Shown here in pieces: positions 1 to 9,400 of a DNA stretch of 64,000 bases. The position numbers and the translations under genes were made by a program. Location of the stretch: NCBI RefSeq assembly GCF_003355155.1, contig NZ_CP031320.1, forward strand, positions 1,288,369 through 1,352,368, read 5' to 3'. The notes beneath the pieces were generated by a model. The model was not told the DNA's origin, made no database searches, and was given only the letters and a program-made list of their open reading frames with translations. The DNA is from Streptomyces armeniacus. GTDB taxonomy: Bacteria; Actinomycetota; Actinomycetes; Streptomycetales; Streptomycetaceae. Each line of letters starts with the position of its first letter. Position 1 is the first letter of the stretch.

Positions 1-237
1 GTAGTCGGGGAGCAGCGGGCGCAGCGCGAGGTAGGCGACGTTGCCCGTGGTACGGACGACACTGCCCTCTGGAGCGCCGATCAGCTCGTCGTGCGGGAAG
101 GCACCCTTGTGGGTGTGGAAGCTCTTCCCGGCTTCGAGCGTGAACGTGTAATGGCGTCCCTTGGGATCGGTGAGCTGGACCTGGTCCCCGACCTTGAAGG
201 GCCCGCGACGGCGGGCTGCACCGGTCGGTTCGGACAT
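1..237 (-). CDS. trmI: tRNA (adenine-58-N1)-methyltransferase TrmI, N-terminal 79 residues (partial)
   Basis: Runs off the left edge, so only the first 79 residues are visible. They contain the start typical of actinobacterial TrmI: Met-Ser-Glu-Pro, a basic stretch (RRRGPFKVGDQVQL), then DPKGRHYTFTLEAGKSFHTH and GAFPHDELIG. This is the small N-terminal beta domain that precedes the SAM-binding Rossmann fold, which lies outside the window. The enzyme makes m1A58 in the T-loop of tRNA. The ATG at 237 follows a GGGGAC ribosome site. In actinobacteria this gene usually sits beside the proteasome ATPase (arc/mpa) and Pup genes, which would lie to the left; that is inference. Confidence 0.85.
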   Translation of the reverse strand, partial: MSEPTGAARRRGPFKVGDQVQLTDPKGRHYTFTLEAGKSFHTHKGAFPHDELIGAPEGSVVRTTGNVAYLALRPLLPDY

Positions 238-363
238 GTCCCCAGCCTAACGGTCGTACGGAGCGGTTCATGACACGGGGGCGGCGGGGCAGCCGGGCAC
301 GGGCGCCGGAGCGTACGTGCCGGGGAAGGCGCCGGGCGTACGCCACCGGCGCGCGGGACCTGC

Positions 364-1611
364 CTACGACGCAGGCTTCGCCATCGCCTCGACGAACGCC
401 TTCTCCACGTCGCCCGTCGACAGCACGCCGTAGATCTCGCCGGTCTCCTCGACGACCAGGTACTCGGTGGCCGGCGCCGCCCGCAGGTGGTCGAGCAGGT
501 CCTCCCCCGCCAGCTCCGCCGGGACCCGCATGCCCTCCTTGAGGTCCTGCGCGAGGGTGCTCACCGCGACCCACGGGCGGCGGTGCTCGGGGATGCCGAC
601 GATGGCGGCCTCCCGTACGACCGCCACGGGGTCGCCCTGCCCGTCCACCACGACCAGGGCGCGGGCGCCCGCCTCGTTCGCGCGGCGCAGCGCCTCGGAC
701 AGCGGTGTCGCGGACTCGACGGGGACGGCGCGGCGGGTGAGCGTACGGGCGCGCAGGTCCGGGAGGCGTTCGCGGAGGCGGGCCATCCGGAGGCTGTTCC
801 CGGCGCCGGTCCAGATGATCGCGGCGAGGATGGCGGCGAGCAGCGCGTCGGTGAGCGTGTCCATGCCGCCGACGCCCTCGTCGGTGAACCCGCCCGCGTG
901 CGTGGCCAGCGGGAAGCCGATGAGGACGGCGATGGCGAGCGCGCGGCCGGTCCAGGCGGCGGCGACCGTCCCGGTCATCGGCTTGCCGCTGATCTTCCAC
1001 ACGACGGCGCGCAGCATCCGGCCGCCGTCCAGCGGTAGCCCGGGCAGCAGGTTGAAGACGGCGACGATGAGGTTGGAGACCATCAGCCCGGCGAGGAGCA
1101 CGCCGGGGACCGTGTCGGGCTCGACGACCTGCATGCCGGCGTAGAACACCCCGGCCAGCACGAGCGACAGCAGCGGCCCGACGAAGGCGAGGACGAACTC
1201 GCGGCCGGGCGTCTCGGACTCCTTCTCGATCTCCGAGACGCCGCCGAAGAACTGCAGCTGGATACGGCGCACCGGGAGCTTGAAGCGGAGCGCGGCGACC
1301 GTGTGGGCCAGCTCGTGGACCAGCACGGAGGCGTAGAAGGCGACGGCGAAGAACAGCGCGATGAGATAGCGCGCCCCGCCGAGCTCGGGCAGCACCCGGT
1401 CCAGCTGGCCGCCGAAGACCCAGGTGATCAGCGCGGCCACGAGGAACCAGCTGGGCGCCACGTAGACGGGCACGCCGAACGGGCGGCCCATCAGGATGCC
1501 GCCACTGGTGTACCGGCGGCGGTCCGGGCGGCGGCCCTCGCCGCTGCCCTTGTCGCCCGGTGTGCCCGGACCGCTGCCGTACGGTCCGCCGCCGTTGTCC
1601 GTGTCCGCCAC
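364..1611 (-). CDS. Site-2 protease family (M50) membrane metalloprotease with C-terminal CBS pair
   Basis: 415 residues, GTG start at 1611 chosen because an AGAGGA ribosome site lies 5 bases upstream; a later ATG at 1491 (MGRPFGVP) would drop a 40-residue Gly/Arg-rich lead. The protein is multi-pass. The zinc-metalloprotease motif HELAH lies in the second membrane segment, and the second catalytic motif is seen as NLLPGLPLDGGRMLRA. The last 120 residues form two CBS-like repeats (VVVDGQGDPVAV and EYLVVEETGEIYGVLS), the usual arrangement for the M50B SpoIVFB-like subgroup, where CBS domains sense ligands. Expected role is intramembrane cleavage of an unknown substrate. Divergent from the nuclease gene with 123 bases between them. 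Confidence 0.9.
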   Translation of the reverse strand: MADTDNGGGPYGSGPGTPGDKGSGEGRRPDRRRYTSGGILMGRPFGVPVYVAPSWFLVAALITWVFGGQLDRVLPELGGARYLIALFFAVAFYASVLVHELAHTVAALRFKLPVRRIQLQFFGGVSEIEKESETPGREFVLAFVGPLLSLVLAGVFYAGMQVVEPDTVPGVLLAGLMVSNLIVAVFNLLPGLPLDGGRMLRAVVWKISGKPMTGTVAAAWTGRALAIAVLIGFPLATHAGGFTDEGVGGMDTLTDALLAAILAAIIWTGAGNSLRMARLRERLPDLRARTLTRRAVPVESATPLSEALRRANEAGARALVVVDGQGDPVAVVREAAIVGIPEHRRPWVAVSTLAQDLKEGMRVPAELAGEDLLDHLRAAPATEYLVVEETGEIYGVLSTGDVEKAFVEAMAKPAS

Positions 1612-1734
1612 GGGTTCCTCTCTGCCGCTGTCCTCGCACCCCGCCGCTGCGATCACCACGATCATGCAGTGCAAGGACGTCTGCCGTCGATGGTATGCGC
1701 CTGTTGTCAGTGGCGGGCCGTAGGGTCGTGGCTC

Positions 1735-2691
1735 ATGACGACCTTTCCCCCCGCCGCGGGGAGTGAACGGCCAGCAGCCACGCCGAGTTCGGGGAGCCGG
1801 CGTGCTCCCGCCCCACCCACCTCGTTGTCCCCGTCGAGAGCCAGCGACTTCATGCAGTGCCCCCTGCTGTACCGCTTCCGGGTGATCGACCGGCTCCCGG
1901 AGAAGCCGTCCGCCGCCGCCGTACGCGGGACGGTGGTGCATGCCGTGCTGGAGCGGCTGTTCGACGCGCCCGCGGCGGACAGAAGCGTGCCCCGGGCGCG
2001 GTCGCTGGTGGCCCGCGAGTGGGAGCGGCTGCTGGCGAAGCGGCCGGAGCTGGCGGAGCTGTTCGCGGAGGAGACGGGCGCGGGCGCCGACGGTGACGGC
2101 GACAGCGCAGCCGAGCTGGCGAGCTGGCTGGCGGAGGCCGAGGCGCTCGTCGAGCGGTGGTTCACGCTGGAGGACCCGTCCCGGCTGGAGCCCGCCGAGC
2201 GGGAGCTGTTCGTGGAGGCGCGGCTGGAGTCCGGGCTCCGGGTGCGCGGCATCATCGACCGGGTGGACGTCGCCCCGAGCGGCGAGGTCCGCATCGTCGA
2301 CTACAAGACGGGGAAGGCGCCCCCGCCGGAGTACGCGGGCGGCGCCCTCTTCCAGATGAAGTTCTACGCCCTGGTGCTGTGGCGGCTGCGCGGCACCGTG
2401 CCGCGCCGGCTCCAGCTGGTCTATCTGGGCAGCGGCGACGTCCTCACGTACGACCCGGAGGAGGCGGACCTGGAGGGCGTGGAGCGGAAGCTGCTGGCCC
2501 TGTGGGACGCCATCGAACGGGCCACGGAAACGGGCGACTGGCGGCCGCGGCGCAGCAAGCTCTGCGGCTGGTGCGACCACCAGGAGCACTGCCCGGAGTT
2601 CGGCGGCACTCCCCCGCCGTATCCGCTGACCATCCAGCCGCGGCTGCCGGAGCCACGCGAAGGGTCAGACGAGTCGCCCGCGGGTGCTTAG
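1735..2691 (+). CDS. RecB-family (PD-(D/E)XK) exonuclease with Fe-S cysteine set
   Basis: 318 residues. The nuclease core is clear: GTVVHAVLE (helix with the catalytic His-type motif), RGIIDRVD (the motif II Asp) and VDYKTGK (the D-x-K motif III). Cysteines sit at residue 42 (FMQCPLLYRF) and at 277, 280 and 286 (LCGWCDHQEHC); this one-plus-three spacing is the iron-staple 4Fe-4S arrangement of Cas4, AddB and related RecB-like nucleases. No helicase domain is attached. A single-domain nuclease of this kind is widespread in actinobacteria; substrate unknown. Starts at an ATG 124 bases from the divergent protease gene. The first 30 residues are a disordered Ser/Pro/Ala stretch. Confidence 0.88.
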   Translation: MTTFPPAAGSERPAATPSSGSRRAPAPPTSLSPSRASDFMQCPLLYRFRVIDRLPEKPSAAAVRGTVVHAVLERLFDAPAADRSVPRARSLVAREWERLLAKRPELAELFAEETGAGADGDGDSAAELASWLAEAEALVERWFTLEDPSRLEPAERELFVEARLESGLRVRGIIDRVDVAPSGEVRIVDYKTGKAPPPEYAGGALFQMKFYALVLWRLRGTVPRRLQLVYLGSGDVLTYDPEEADLEGVERKLLALWDAIERATETGDWRPRRSKLCGWCDHQEHCPEFGGTPPPYPLTIQPRLPEPREGSDESPAGA

Positions 2692-2738
2692 GCAAGAATG
2701 GGGACACACTGCGCCTGCCCTCCAGAGAAGGAGACTCC

Positions 2739-3410
2739 GTGGCAATCCGCGTTCTGCTGGTCGACGACCAGCCGCTGCTGCGCACCGGCTTTCGGATGAT
2801 TCTGGAGGCGGAGAACGACGTGGCCGTCGTCGGGGAGGCCGGGGACGGCATGCAGGCGCTCGACCAGGTGCGTGCGCTCCAGCCCGACGTGGTCCTGATG
2901 GACATCCGCATGCCCCGGATGGACGGCGTCGAGGCGACGCGGCAGATCACCGGCCCCGCGAAGGACGGCCCGGCGAAGGTGCTGGTGCTGACCACGTTCG
3001 ACCTGGACGAGTACGTGGTCGAGGCACTGCGCGCGGGCGCCAGCGGCTTCCTGCTCAAGGACGCGCCCGCGGGCGAGTTGGTGCAGGCGATCCGGGTGGT
3101 GGCGGCGGGCGAGGCGATGCTGGCGCCGTCGATCACGCGCCGGCTGCTCGACAAGTACGCGGGCAAGCTGCCGTCCGGCGAGGACCCGGTGCCGGACACC
3201 CTGCACACGCTGACGGAGCGTGAGGTGGAGGTGCTGAAGCTGGTGGCGCGTGGGCTGTCGAACGCGGAGATCGCCGCGGACCTCTTCGTCAGCGAGACGA
3301 CGGTGAAGACGCACGTCGGGCACGTGCTGACCAAACTCGGCCTGCGCGACCGGGTGCAGGCCGCGGTGTACGCGTACGAGAGCGGGCTGGTGCGTCCCGG
3401 CGCGCAGTGA
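2739..3410 (+). CDS. LuxR/NarL-family response regulator (orphan)
   Basis: 223 residues with a GTG start preceded by AGAAGGAG. Receiver domain residues 1-120: acidic pair D9-D10, phospho-acceptor D55 (VLMDIRMPRMDG), and the conserved Lys in FLLKDAPAGEL. A C-terminal LuxR helix-turn-helix follows (LTEREVEVLKLVARGLSNAEIA, then TVKTHVGHVLTKL). The receiver Asp and Lys are intact, so phosphorylation is plausible, yet no histidine kinase gene lies next to it; the upstream neighbour is the nuclease gene 47 bases away. Classed as an orphan regulator; target unknown. Confidence 0.92.
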   Translation: MAIRVLLVDDQPLLRTGFRMILEAENDVAVVGEAGDGMQALDQVRALQPDVVLMDIRMPRMDGVEATRQITGPAKDGPAKVLVLTTFDLDEYVVEALRAGASGFLLKDAPAGELVQAIRVVAAGEAMLAPSITRRLLDKYAGKLPSGEDPVPDTLHTLTEREVEVLKLVARGLSNAEIAADLFVSETTVKTHVGHVLTKLGLRDRVQAAVYAYESGLVRPGAQ

Positions 3411-3471
3411 GCCGGTGGCCGCCGGCGGCCGGGACAAGGGCCCGTGAGCCGGAGGCCGTGCCGCGACGCGA

Positions 3472-3499
3472 GGGGCCCGGGACGTCGGTCCCGGGCCCC
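3472..3499. terminator. Perfect 12-bp-stem hairpin between convergent genes
   Basis: A 12-base arm (3472-3483) is exactly complementary to 3488-3499 with a 4-base GTCG loop. It lies between the convergent response regulator and peptide-binding protein genes, so it can end transcription from both sides. No U-tract follows, as is common in streptomycetes. Confidence 0.75.
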
Positions 3500-3537
3500 A
3501 CGGCTGTTCCCGCGCTGTTCCTGCGCTGCCTCGCGGC

Positions 3538-5136
3538 TCAGCCGGAGACGCCCCGCTCCAGCTCCCACAGCTGAAGTGAGGACGAGGAGTTGAGTGCCCA
3601 CTCCACTCCCGTGATGTCGTCGCGCGCCGCGATGTACTGCTTGCCCTGCCACAGCGGGAGCAGCGGGACCTCGTCGGAGATGATGTCCTGCATCCGGCCG
3701 AGATCCGCCGCCGTGCTCGCGCGGTTGGTCTCCTTGCGGGTCTTGGGGAGCAGCGTGTTCCGTATCTCCTTGTTGGCGTACGGGTTGTTGAGGAAGTTGT
3801 CCTCTTCCAGGAACGGCCCGATGAAGTTGTCCGGGTCGGGGAAGTCCGGGAACCAGCCGTACCCGTACACCTCGTACTTACCTTCCTTCGCCTTCGTCCG
3901 GTACGCGTCCCAGGCCTCGCCCTTGATGGCCACGTCGAAGAGACCGCTGGCGTTCAGCTGCTTCTGCAGCAGCTTGAACTCCTCGGCGGTGACGGCGCCG
4001 TAGTGGTCGGTGGTGTAGTGGAGGGTGAGCTTCACGGGGGTGTCGATGCCCGCGCTGCTCAGGGTGCGGCGTGCGGCGGCGGTGTTCGGTTCGCCGTACT
4101 CGTTGAAGAAGGAGTTCCGGTGGCCGGGGAGCCCGGTGGGGACCATGGAGTAGAGCGGTTCCGTGGTGCGCCGGTACACGTCGCGGGCCAGGCTCTTGCG
4201 GTCGACCAGCCGGGCCATGGCGCGGCGGACGGCCTGCTCGCCGCCGTTGGGCGTCTCGGTGTTGAAGACGAGGTAGCGGATCTCCTGGCCGGGTGACTCG
4301 ACGAGGTCGATCTCGTCGTTGTCGTTCTTCTCCAGGCGCTCCACCTGCTCCGGCGAGATCGTCCGGTTCATCACGTCGATCGTGCCGTTCTTGAGCGCCT
4401 TCTCCATCGCCTCGGAGGAGTCGTACGAGCGCAGTTCGATTTTGTCGTTCTTGACGTCGAGCGTGCCCTCGTAATTCGGGTTCCTGGCCAGGACCGCCTT
4501 GTCGCCCTCGGCGTCGAAGGAATCGATCTTGTACGGCCCCGAGCCCACGACCTCGTGGCCCTTCTTGTAGCCCTTCTTCGGGTAGCTCTCGCTGTCCACT
4601 ATCGCCCCGGCCGGGGTGGCCAGCTTGTACGGGAACGTGGCGTCCGGCGCCTTGAGATGGAAGACGATCTCGGTGTCGCTGGGCGTCTCCACCTTGTCGA
4701 GGTTGCTCAACAGGCCCGCGGGGCCGAGCTCGGCGCCTATGTCGACCATCCGCAGCACCGAGAACTTGACGTCCTCGGTGGTGAGTTCGTGACCGTTGGA
4801 GAACTTGAGGCCGCTCCGGAGCGTGCAGCGGTACTGCTCACCCTGCTGGTCGGAGAACTCGCACTTCTCGGCGGCGTCCAGCTCCGGCTCGGTGCCGGAC
4901 CGGGGCGGGCGCATCAGCGTCTGGAAGGTGTTGCGCATGACGCTCCAGGTGCCCACGTCGTACGTCGCGGTGGGGTCGAACGGCGCCGGGGAGTCCTCGC
5001 TCACCTCGAACTGGTCCGTCGTACCCACCGCGATGGTGCCGCCGCCGGAGTCACCGCCGCCGGAGTCACCGCAGGCGGCGGCAAGGAGGGCGAGTACGCC
5101 TGCCAGGGCAGGCAGCACCAGGGTCTTTCGCTTCAT
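3538..5136 (-). CDS. ABC transporter substrate-binding lipoprotein, peptide/nickel family (SBP family 5)
   Basis: 532 residues, the usual length for OppA/DppA-type proteins. The N-terminus is a lipoprotein signal: MKRK, a hydrophobic core and the lipobox LAAAC near residue 22, followed by a Gly/Ser/Asp linker. Family signatures include LMRPP, LKFSNGHELTTEDVKFSV, VVGSGPYKI and YGWFPDFPDPDNF. It should bind oligopeptides or similar solutes on the outer face of the membrane. No permease or ATPase genes adjoin it, so it either feeds a distant transporter or acts alone. Its own 440-base upstream region holds a 14-base palindrome (see separate entry). Confidence 0.9.
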   Translation of the reverse strand: MKRKTLVLPALAGVLALLAAACGDSGGGDSGGGTIAVGTTDQFEVSEDSPAPFDPTATYDVGTWSVMRNTFQTLMRPPRSGTEPELDAAEKCEFSDQQGEQYRCTLRSGLKFSNGHELTTEDVKFSVLRMVDIGAELGPAGLLSNLDKVETPSDTEIVFHLKAPDATFPYKLATPAGAIVDSESYPKKGYKKGHEVVGSGPYKIDSFDAEGDKAVLARNPNYEGTLDVKNDKIELRSYDSSEAMEKALKNGTIDVMNRTISPEQVERLEKNDNDEIDLVESPGQEIRYLVFNTETPNGGEQAVRRAMARLVDRKSLARDVYRRTTEPLYSMVPTGLPGHRNSFFNEYGEPNTAAARRTLSSAGIDTPVKLTLHYTTDHYGAVTAEEFKLLQKQLNASGLFDVAIKGEAWDAYRTKAKEGKYEVYGYGWFPDFPDPDNFIGPFLEEDNFLNNPYANKEIRNTLLPKTRKETNRASTAADLGRMQDIISDEVPLLPLWQGKQYIAARDDITGVEWALNSSSSLQLWELERGVSG

Positions 5137-5580
5137 CGTCGACGGTCTCCCTCGTCCGGCCCGGGTCGCAGCAGGTGTGTATTGGCCGAGAAGCAGACAT
5201 TAGTAGCTGTGTGCCGCGATACCTGACCAGCCCCCCGTAACCGTACGGGCGTTCACCGATAACTCCTGGTGGGGTTCCGTTATACGAACAGGGGGAACGT
5301 TCCCCGTATCCGTCAACCAATACGGACACAAAGGACGGCGCGGCACCAGCGGCACGACCCTCACAAGCACAGCAGAGGAACACTGTCGACGCCCCGCCGA
5401 GTGACAAAAGTCACTCCGCCAACTTCCCGGCACAGCAAGGGAATTCGGCCATTCCGGCAGTGGCGGAACGGTGACGGAAAATGAGCGGAACGGTGCCCTG
5501 CGTTCTTGCCGCATTCCCCGGAGAACGCCCTGCGATATCCCGCCTGTCTCAATCGTCACACGCGCACCAAGGGAACACGG
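5137..5580. other. Intergenic region upstream of the peptide-binding protein gene
   Basis: 444 bases with no credible gene on either strand. It holds the promoter region of the peptide-binding lipoprotein gene and the 3' side of the HAD gene. Noticeably lower in GC than the surroundings around 5260-5480. The only distinct structure seen is the palindrome at 5292-5305. Confidence 0.6.
5292..5305. promoter_or_regulatory. 14-bp perfect palindrome upstream of the peptide-binding protein gene
   Basis: GGGGAACGTTCCCC is a perfect palindrome about 155 bases upstream of the lipoprotein ATG. Candidate operator for an unidentified dimeric regulator; it could also be chance or a structural hairpin. Confidence 0.35.
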
Positions 5581-6282
5581 TCAGTGCGCGATCATCACCA
5601 GAGAGCGCAGGAATTCGAGATCGACTTCTTCCAGCGAGCCGACGATCGTACGCCCCGCACACGGCTCGATCGGCGCGACGGACGGCACGGCCACCACCCG
5701 GCAGCCCGCCGCCTCGGCGGAGGCGACACCGGTCACCGTGTCCTCCAGCACCGCGCAGCGCGCCGGGTCGGCGCCCAGCCGCGCCGCGGCGGTCAGATAC
5801 GGATCCGGGTGCGGCTTCGTACGCGTCAGCTCGTCGCCGGCGAGCGTGAAGTCGAAGTGCTCCGGCCCGAGCGAGAGCAGCATCCGGTCGATGACGGTGC
5901 GGTGGGAGGCGGAGACGAGCGCCACGGGCATGTCGTGCGCGGCGAGTTCGGTAAGCAGGCGGCGGGCGCCGGGCATCAACGGGACGCCGCGCTCGAGCCG
6001 TTCGACGAAGGCGGCGTTGAGGAGCACGGTGAGCTCGTCCAGGGTGATGTCGGCGGTCGTGGCGCTGATCAGGAAGCCCGCGCTGCGGGTCATGGGCCCG
6101 CCCACCACGACGTGCCGCCACGCCTCGTCGAGCTCGTGCCCGAGACCGGCGAACACCTCCACCTCGGCGTCCCACCAGAAGCCCTCGGTGTCGACCAGCG
6201 TGCCGTCCATGTCCAGCAGCACCGCCTGCAGCCCGGACTCCTCTGCCACACGGGTGACCGTGGTGGGGATGGTGCTCGTCAT
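5581..6282 (-). CDS. HAD superfamily hydrolase (phosphatase/phosphomutase-like)
   Basis: 233 residues; ATG at 6282 follows GGGAGGTTTGCGG, giving a good ribosome site, whereas an upstream ATG would add 27 unconserved residues. Motif I is LLDMDGTLVDTE with the nucleophile Asp; motif II is VALVSASH; the Lys of motif III lies in RTKPHPDPY; motif IV is CAVLEDTVTGV. The helical cap between motifs I and II places it in the beta-phosphoglucomutase-like subfamily. Substrate cannot be read from sequence. It is in the same orientation as metH, 180 bases downstream of it, with a hairpin between them, so it is probably separately transcribed. Confidence 0.88.
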   Translation of the reverse strand: MTSTIPTTVTRVAEESGLQAVLLDMDGTLVDTEGFWWDAEVEVFAGLGHELDEAWRHVVVGGPMTRSAGFLISATTADITLDELTVLLNAAFVERLERGVPLMPGARRLLTELAAHDMPVALVSASHRTVIDRMLLSLGPEHFDFTLAGDELTRTKPHPDPYLTAAARLGADPARCAVLEDTVTGVASAEAAGCRVVAVPSVAPIEPCAGRTIVGSLEEVDLEFLRSLVMIAH

Positions 6283-6419
6283 CCGCAAACCTCCCGAGGG
6301 ACGCGAAGGCCGGTCACCCGCCGTCTGACGCTGACGGGCAACCGGCCTGTACCGGACCGACAAGTGTACGTCGGTCGCGGCGAAGTCTCGCGTTGAGCTC
6401 TCCTGTGGCGGCCGCGACG

Positions 6420-6443
6420 GGCCCCCGGGTGGTTCCCGGGGCC
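6420..6443 (-). terminator. Hairpin downstream of metH
   Basis: GC-rich inverted repeat (GGCCCCCGGG / CCCGGGGCC) with a short TGGTT loop, 20 bases past the metH stop codon and before the HAD gene. Likely factor-independent terminator of metH. Confidence 0.6.
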
Positions 6444-6462
6444 TGCCGCCGACCTCGGGAAA

Positions 6463-9400
6463 CTACCGTGCGTTGAAGTACTTGGCTTCCGGGTGGTGGA
6501 TGATGATGGCGTCCGTGGACTGCTCCGGGTGGAGCTGGAACTCCTCGGACAGCTCGACGCCGATACGCTCCGGCTGCAGCAGCTCGGCGATCTTCGCGCG
6601 GTCCTCGAGGTTCGGGCAGGCACCGTAGCCCAGGGAGAAGCGCGCACCCCGGTACTTCAGGTCGAACATGTCGGTGATCTCCGCCGGGTCCTGGCCGGAG
6701 AAGCCGAGCTCGTCACGGACCCGGGCGTGCCAGTACTCGGCGAGCGCCTCGGCGAGCTGGACGGACAGGCCGTGCAGTTCGAGGTAGTCGCGGTAGGCGT
6801 CGCCGGCGAACAGCTCCGCGGTGGTCTCGCCGATCTTGCTGCCGACGGTGACGACCTGGAGCCCCACCACGTCCGTCTCGCCGCTCTCCTCCGGGCGGAA
6901 GAAGTCCGCAAGGCACAGGCGGCGGCCGCGGCGCTGGCGGGGGAAGGTGAAGCGGGTGCGCTCCGAGCCGTCCTCGTTCAGCAGGATCAGGTCGTCGCCC
7001 TTGGAGTGGCAGGGGAAGTAGCCGTGTACGACGGCCGCTTCCAGCAGGTTCTCCCGCTGCAGCCGGTCCAGCCAGCCGCGCAGCCGCGGCCGGCCCTCGG
7101 TCTCCACCAGCTCCTCGTAGCTGGGCCCGCCGCCCGTACGGGCCTCCTTCAGGCCCCACTGGCCCTTGAACAGCGCGCCCTCGTCCAGCCAGGAGGCGTA
7201 GTCCGCCAGCTGGATGCCCTTGACCACGCGGGTCCCCCAGAACGGGGGCGCGGGCACCGGGTTGTCGGTGGCCACGTCCGAGCGTACGGAGCCGTCGTTG
7301 ACCTCCGGCTCCTCCACCGGGGTCTCGCGCTTGGGCACCCGGCGCTGCTTCAGCTCCGGCAGCTTGGCACCGGGGACGCCGCGCTTGACGCCGATGAGCG
7401 CGTCCATCAGCCGCAGACCCTCGAACGCGTCCCGCGCGTACCGGACTTCGCCCTCGTAGATCTCGTGCAGGTCCTGCTCTACATACGCCCGGGTCAGGGC
7501 AGCGCCGCCGAGGATGACGGGGAAGTCGGAGGCCATCTTGCGGGCGTTGAGCTCCTCCAGGTTCTCCTTCATGATCACCGTGGACTTCACCAGCAGCCCG
7601 GACATGCCGATCACGTCCGCCTTGTGCTCCTCGGCCGCCTCCAGGATCGCGGTCACCGGCTGCTTGATACCGAGGTTGACCACCGTGTAGCCGTTGTTGG
7701 AGAGGATGATGTCGACGAGGTTCTTGCCGATGTCGTGGACGTCGCCGCGGACGGTGGCGAGCACGATGGTGCCCTTGCCCTCGTCGTCGGTCTTCTCCAT
7801 GTGCGGCTCCAGATGGGCCACCGCGGTCTTCATCACCTCGGCGGACTGGAGCACGAACGGCAGCTGCATCTGCCCGGAGCCGAACAGCTCGCCGACGACC
7901 TTCATGCCGGCCAGCAGCGTGTCGTTGACGATGTCCAGCGCGGGCCGGGTGGTCAGAGCCTCCTCCAGGTCCGCCTCCAGGCCGTTGCGCTCGCCGTCGA
8001 TGATGCGCCGCTGGAGGCGCTCGTCCAGCGGGAGCGCGGCCAGCTCCTCGGCGCGGGAGGCGTTCATGGACTTGGAGTCCACGCCCTCGAACAGCTCCAG
8101 GAGCCGCTGCAGCGGGTCGTATCCCTCCGCGCGCCGGTCGTAGATCAGGTCCATGGCGGTCTGAACCTGCTCCTCCTCCAGCCGGGCGATCGGCACGATC
8201 TTCGAGGCGTGCACGATCGCGGAGTCCAGACCGGCCTTCACGCACTCGTCCAGGAACACGGAGTTGAGCACGACACGGGCGGCCGGGTTGAGGCCGAAGG
8301 AGATGTTGGACAGGCCCAGGGTGGTCTGTACGTCGGGGTGGCGGCGCTTGAGTTCGCGGATGGCCTCGATGGTGGCCACGCCGTCCTTGCGGGACTCCTC
8401 CTGGCCGGTGCAGATGGTGAAGGTCAGGCAGTCGATGAGGATGTCCGACTCGCGGATGCCCCAGTTCCCGGTCAGGTCCTCGATGAGGCGTTCGGCGATG
8501 GCGACCTTGTGCTCGACCGTACGCGCCTGCCCCTCCTCGTCGATCGTCAGCGCCATCAGCGCGGCGCCGTGCTCGGCGGCCAGCGCGGTGACCTTCGCGA
8601 AGCGGGACTCCGGGCCGTCGCCGTCCTCGTAGTTGACGGAGTTGATGACGGCGCGGCCGCCCAGGCGCTCCAGACCGGCCTGCAGGACGGGCAGTTCGGT
8701 GGAGTCCAGCACCAGCGGCAGCGTCGAGGCGGTCGCGAACCGCCCGGCCAGCTCGGCCATGTCCGCGGCGCCGTCCCGGCCCACGTAGTCCACACACAGG
8801 TCCAGCAGGTGCGCGCCCTCGCGGATCTGGTCCCGCGCCATCTCCACGCAGTCGTCCCAGCGGCCCTCGAGCATGGCGGTGCGGAACTTCTTCGAGCCGT
8901 TGGCGTTCGTACGCTCGCCGATCGCGAGGTACGAGGCGTCCTGCCGGAAGGGCACCGCCTGGTACAGCGACGCCGCCCCCGGCTCCGGCTGCGGCGAACG
9001 CTCCGCCGGGACACGGCCGTTCATCCGCTCCACCAGCTGCCGCAGATGCTCCGGGGTGGTGCCGCAGCAGCCGCCCACCAGGGACAGGCCGTAGTCGTTG
9101 ACGAAGCCGTCCTGGGCATCCGCCAACTCTTCGGCGGTCAGCGGGTAGTGGGCGCCGTCCTTGCCCAGGACGGGCAGGCCCGCGTTCGGCATGCAGGAGA
9201 TCGGCACGGTGGCGTGCTGCGCGAGGTGGCGCAGGTGCTCGCTCATCTCGGCCGGGCCGGTCGCGCAGTTCAGCCCGATCATGTCGATGCCCAGCGGCTC
9301 CAGCGCCGTCAGCGCGGCACCGATCTCCGAGCCCAGCAGCATCGTGCCGGTGGTCTCCACCGTCACCGAACACAGCACGGGCAGGTTGGAGCCGGTGGCC

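Noticed and set aside
364..2589. 741-residue open frame over the protease gene and antisense to the nuclease gene
   Set aside because: The part upstream of 1611 is the antisense shadow of the nuclease gene; GC-rich third positions keep it open by chance.
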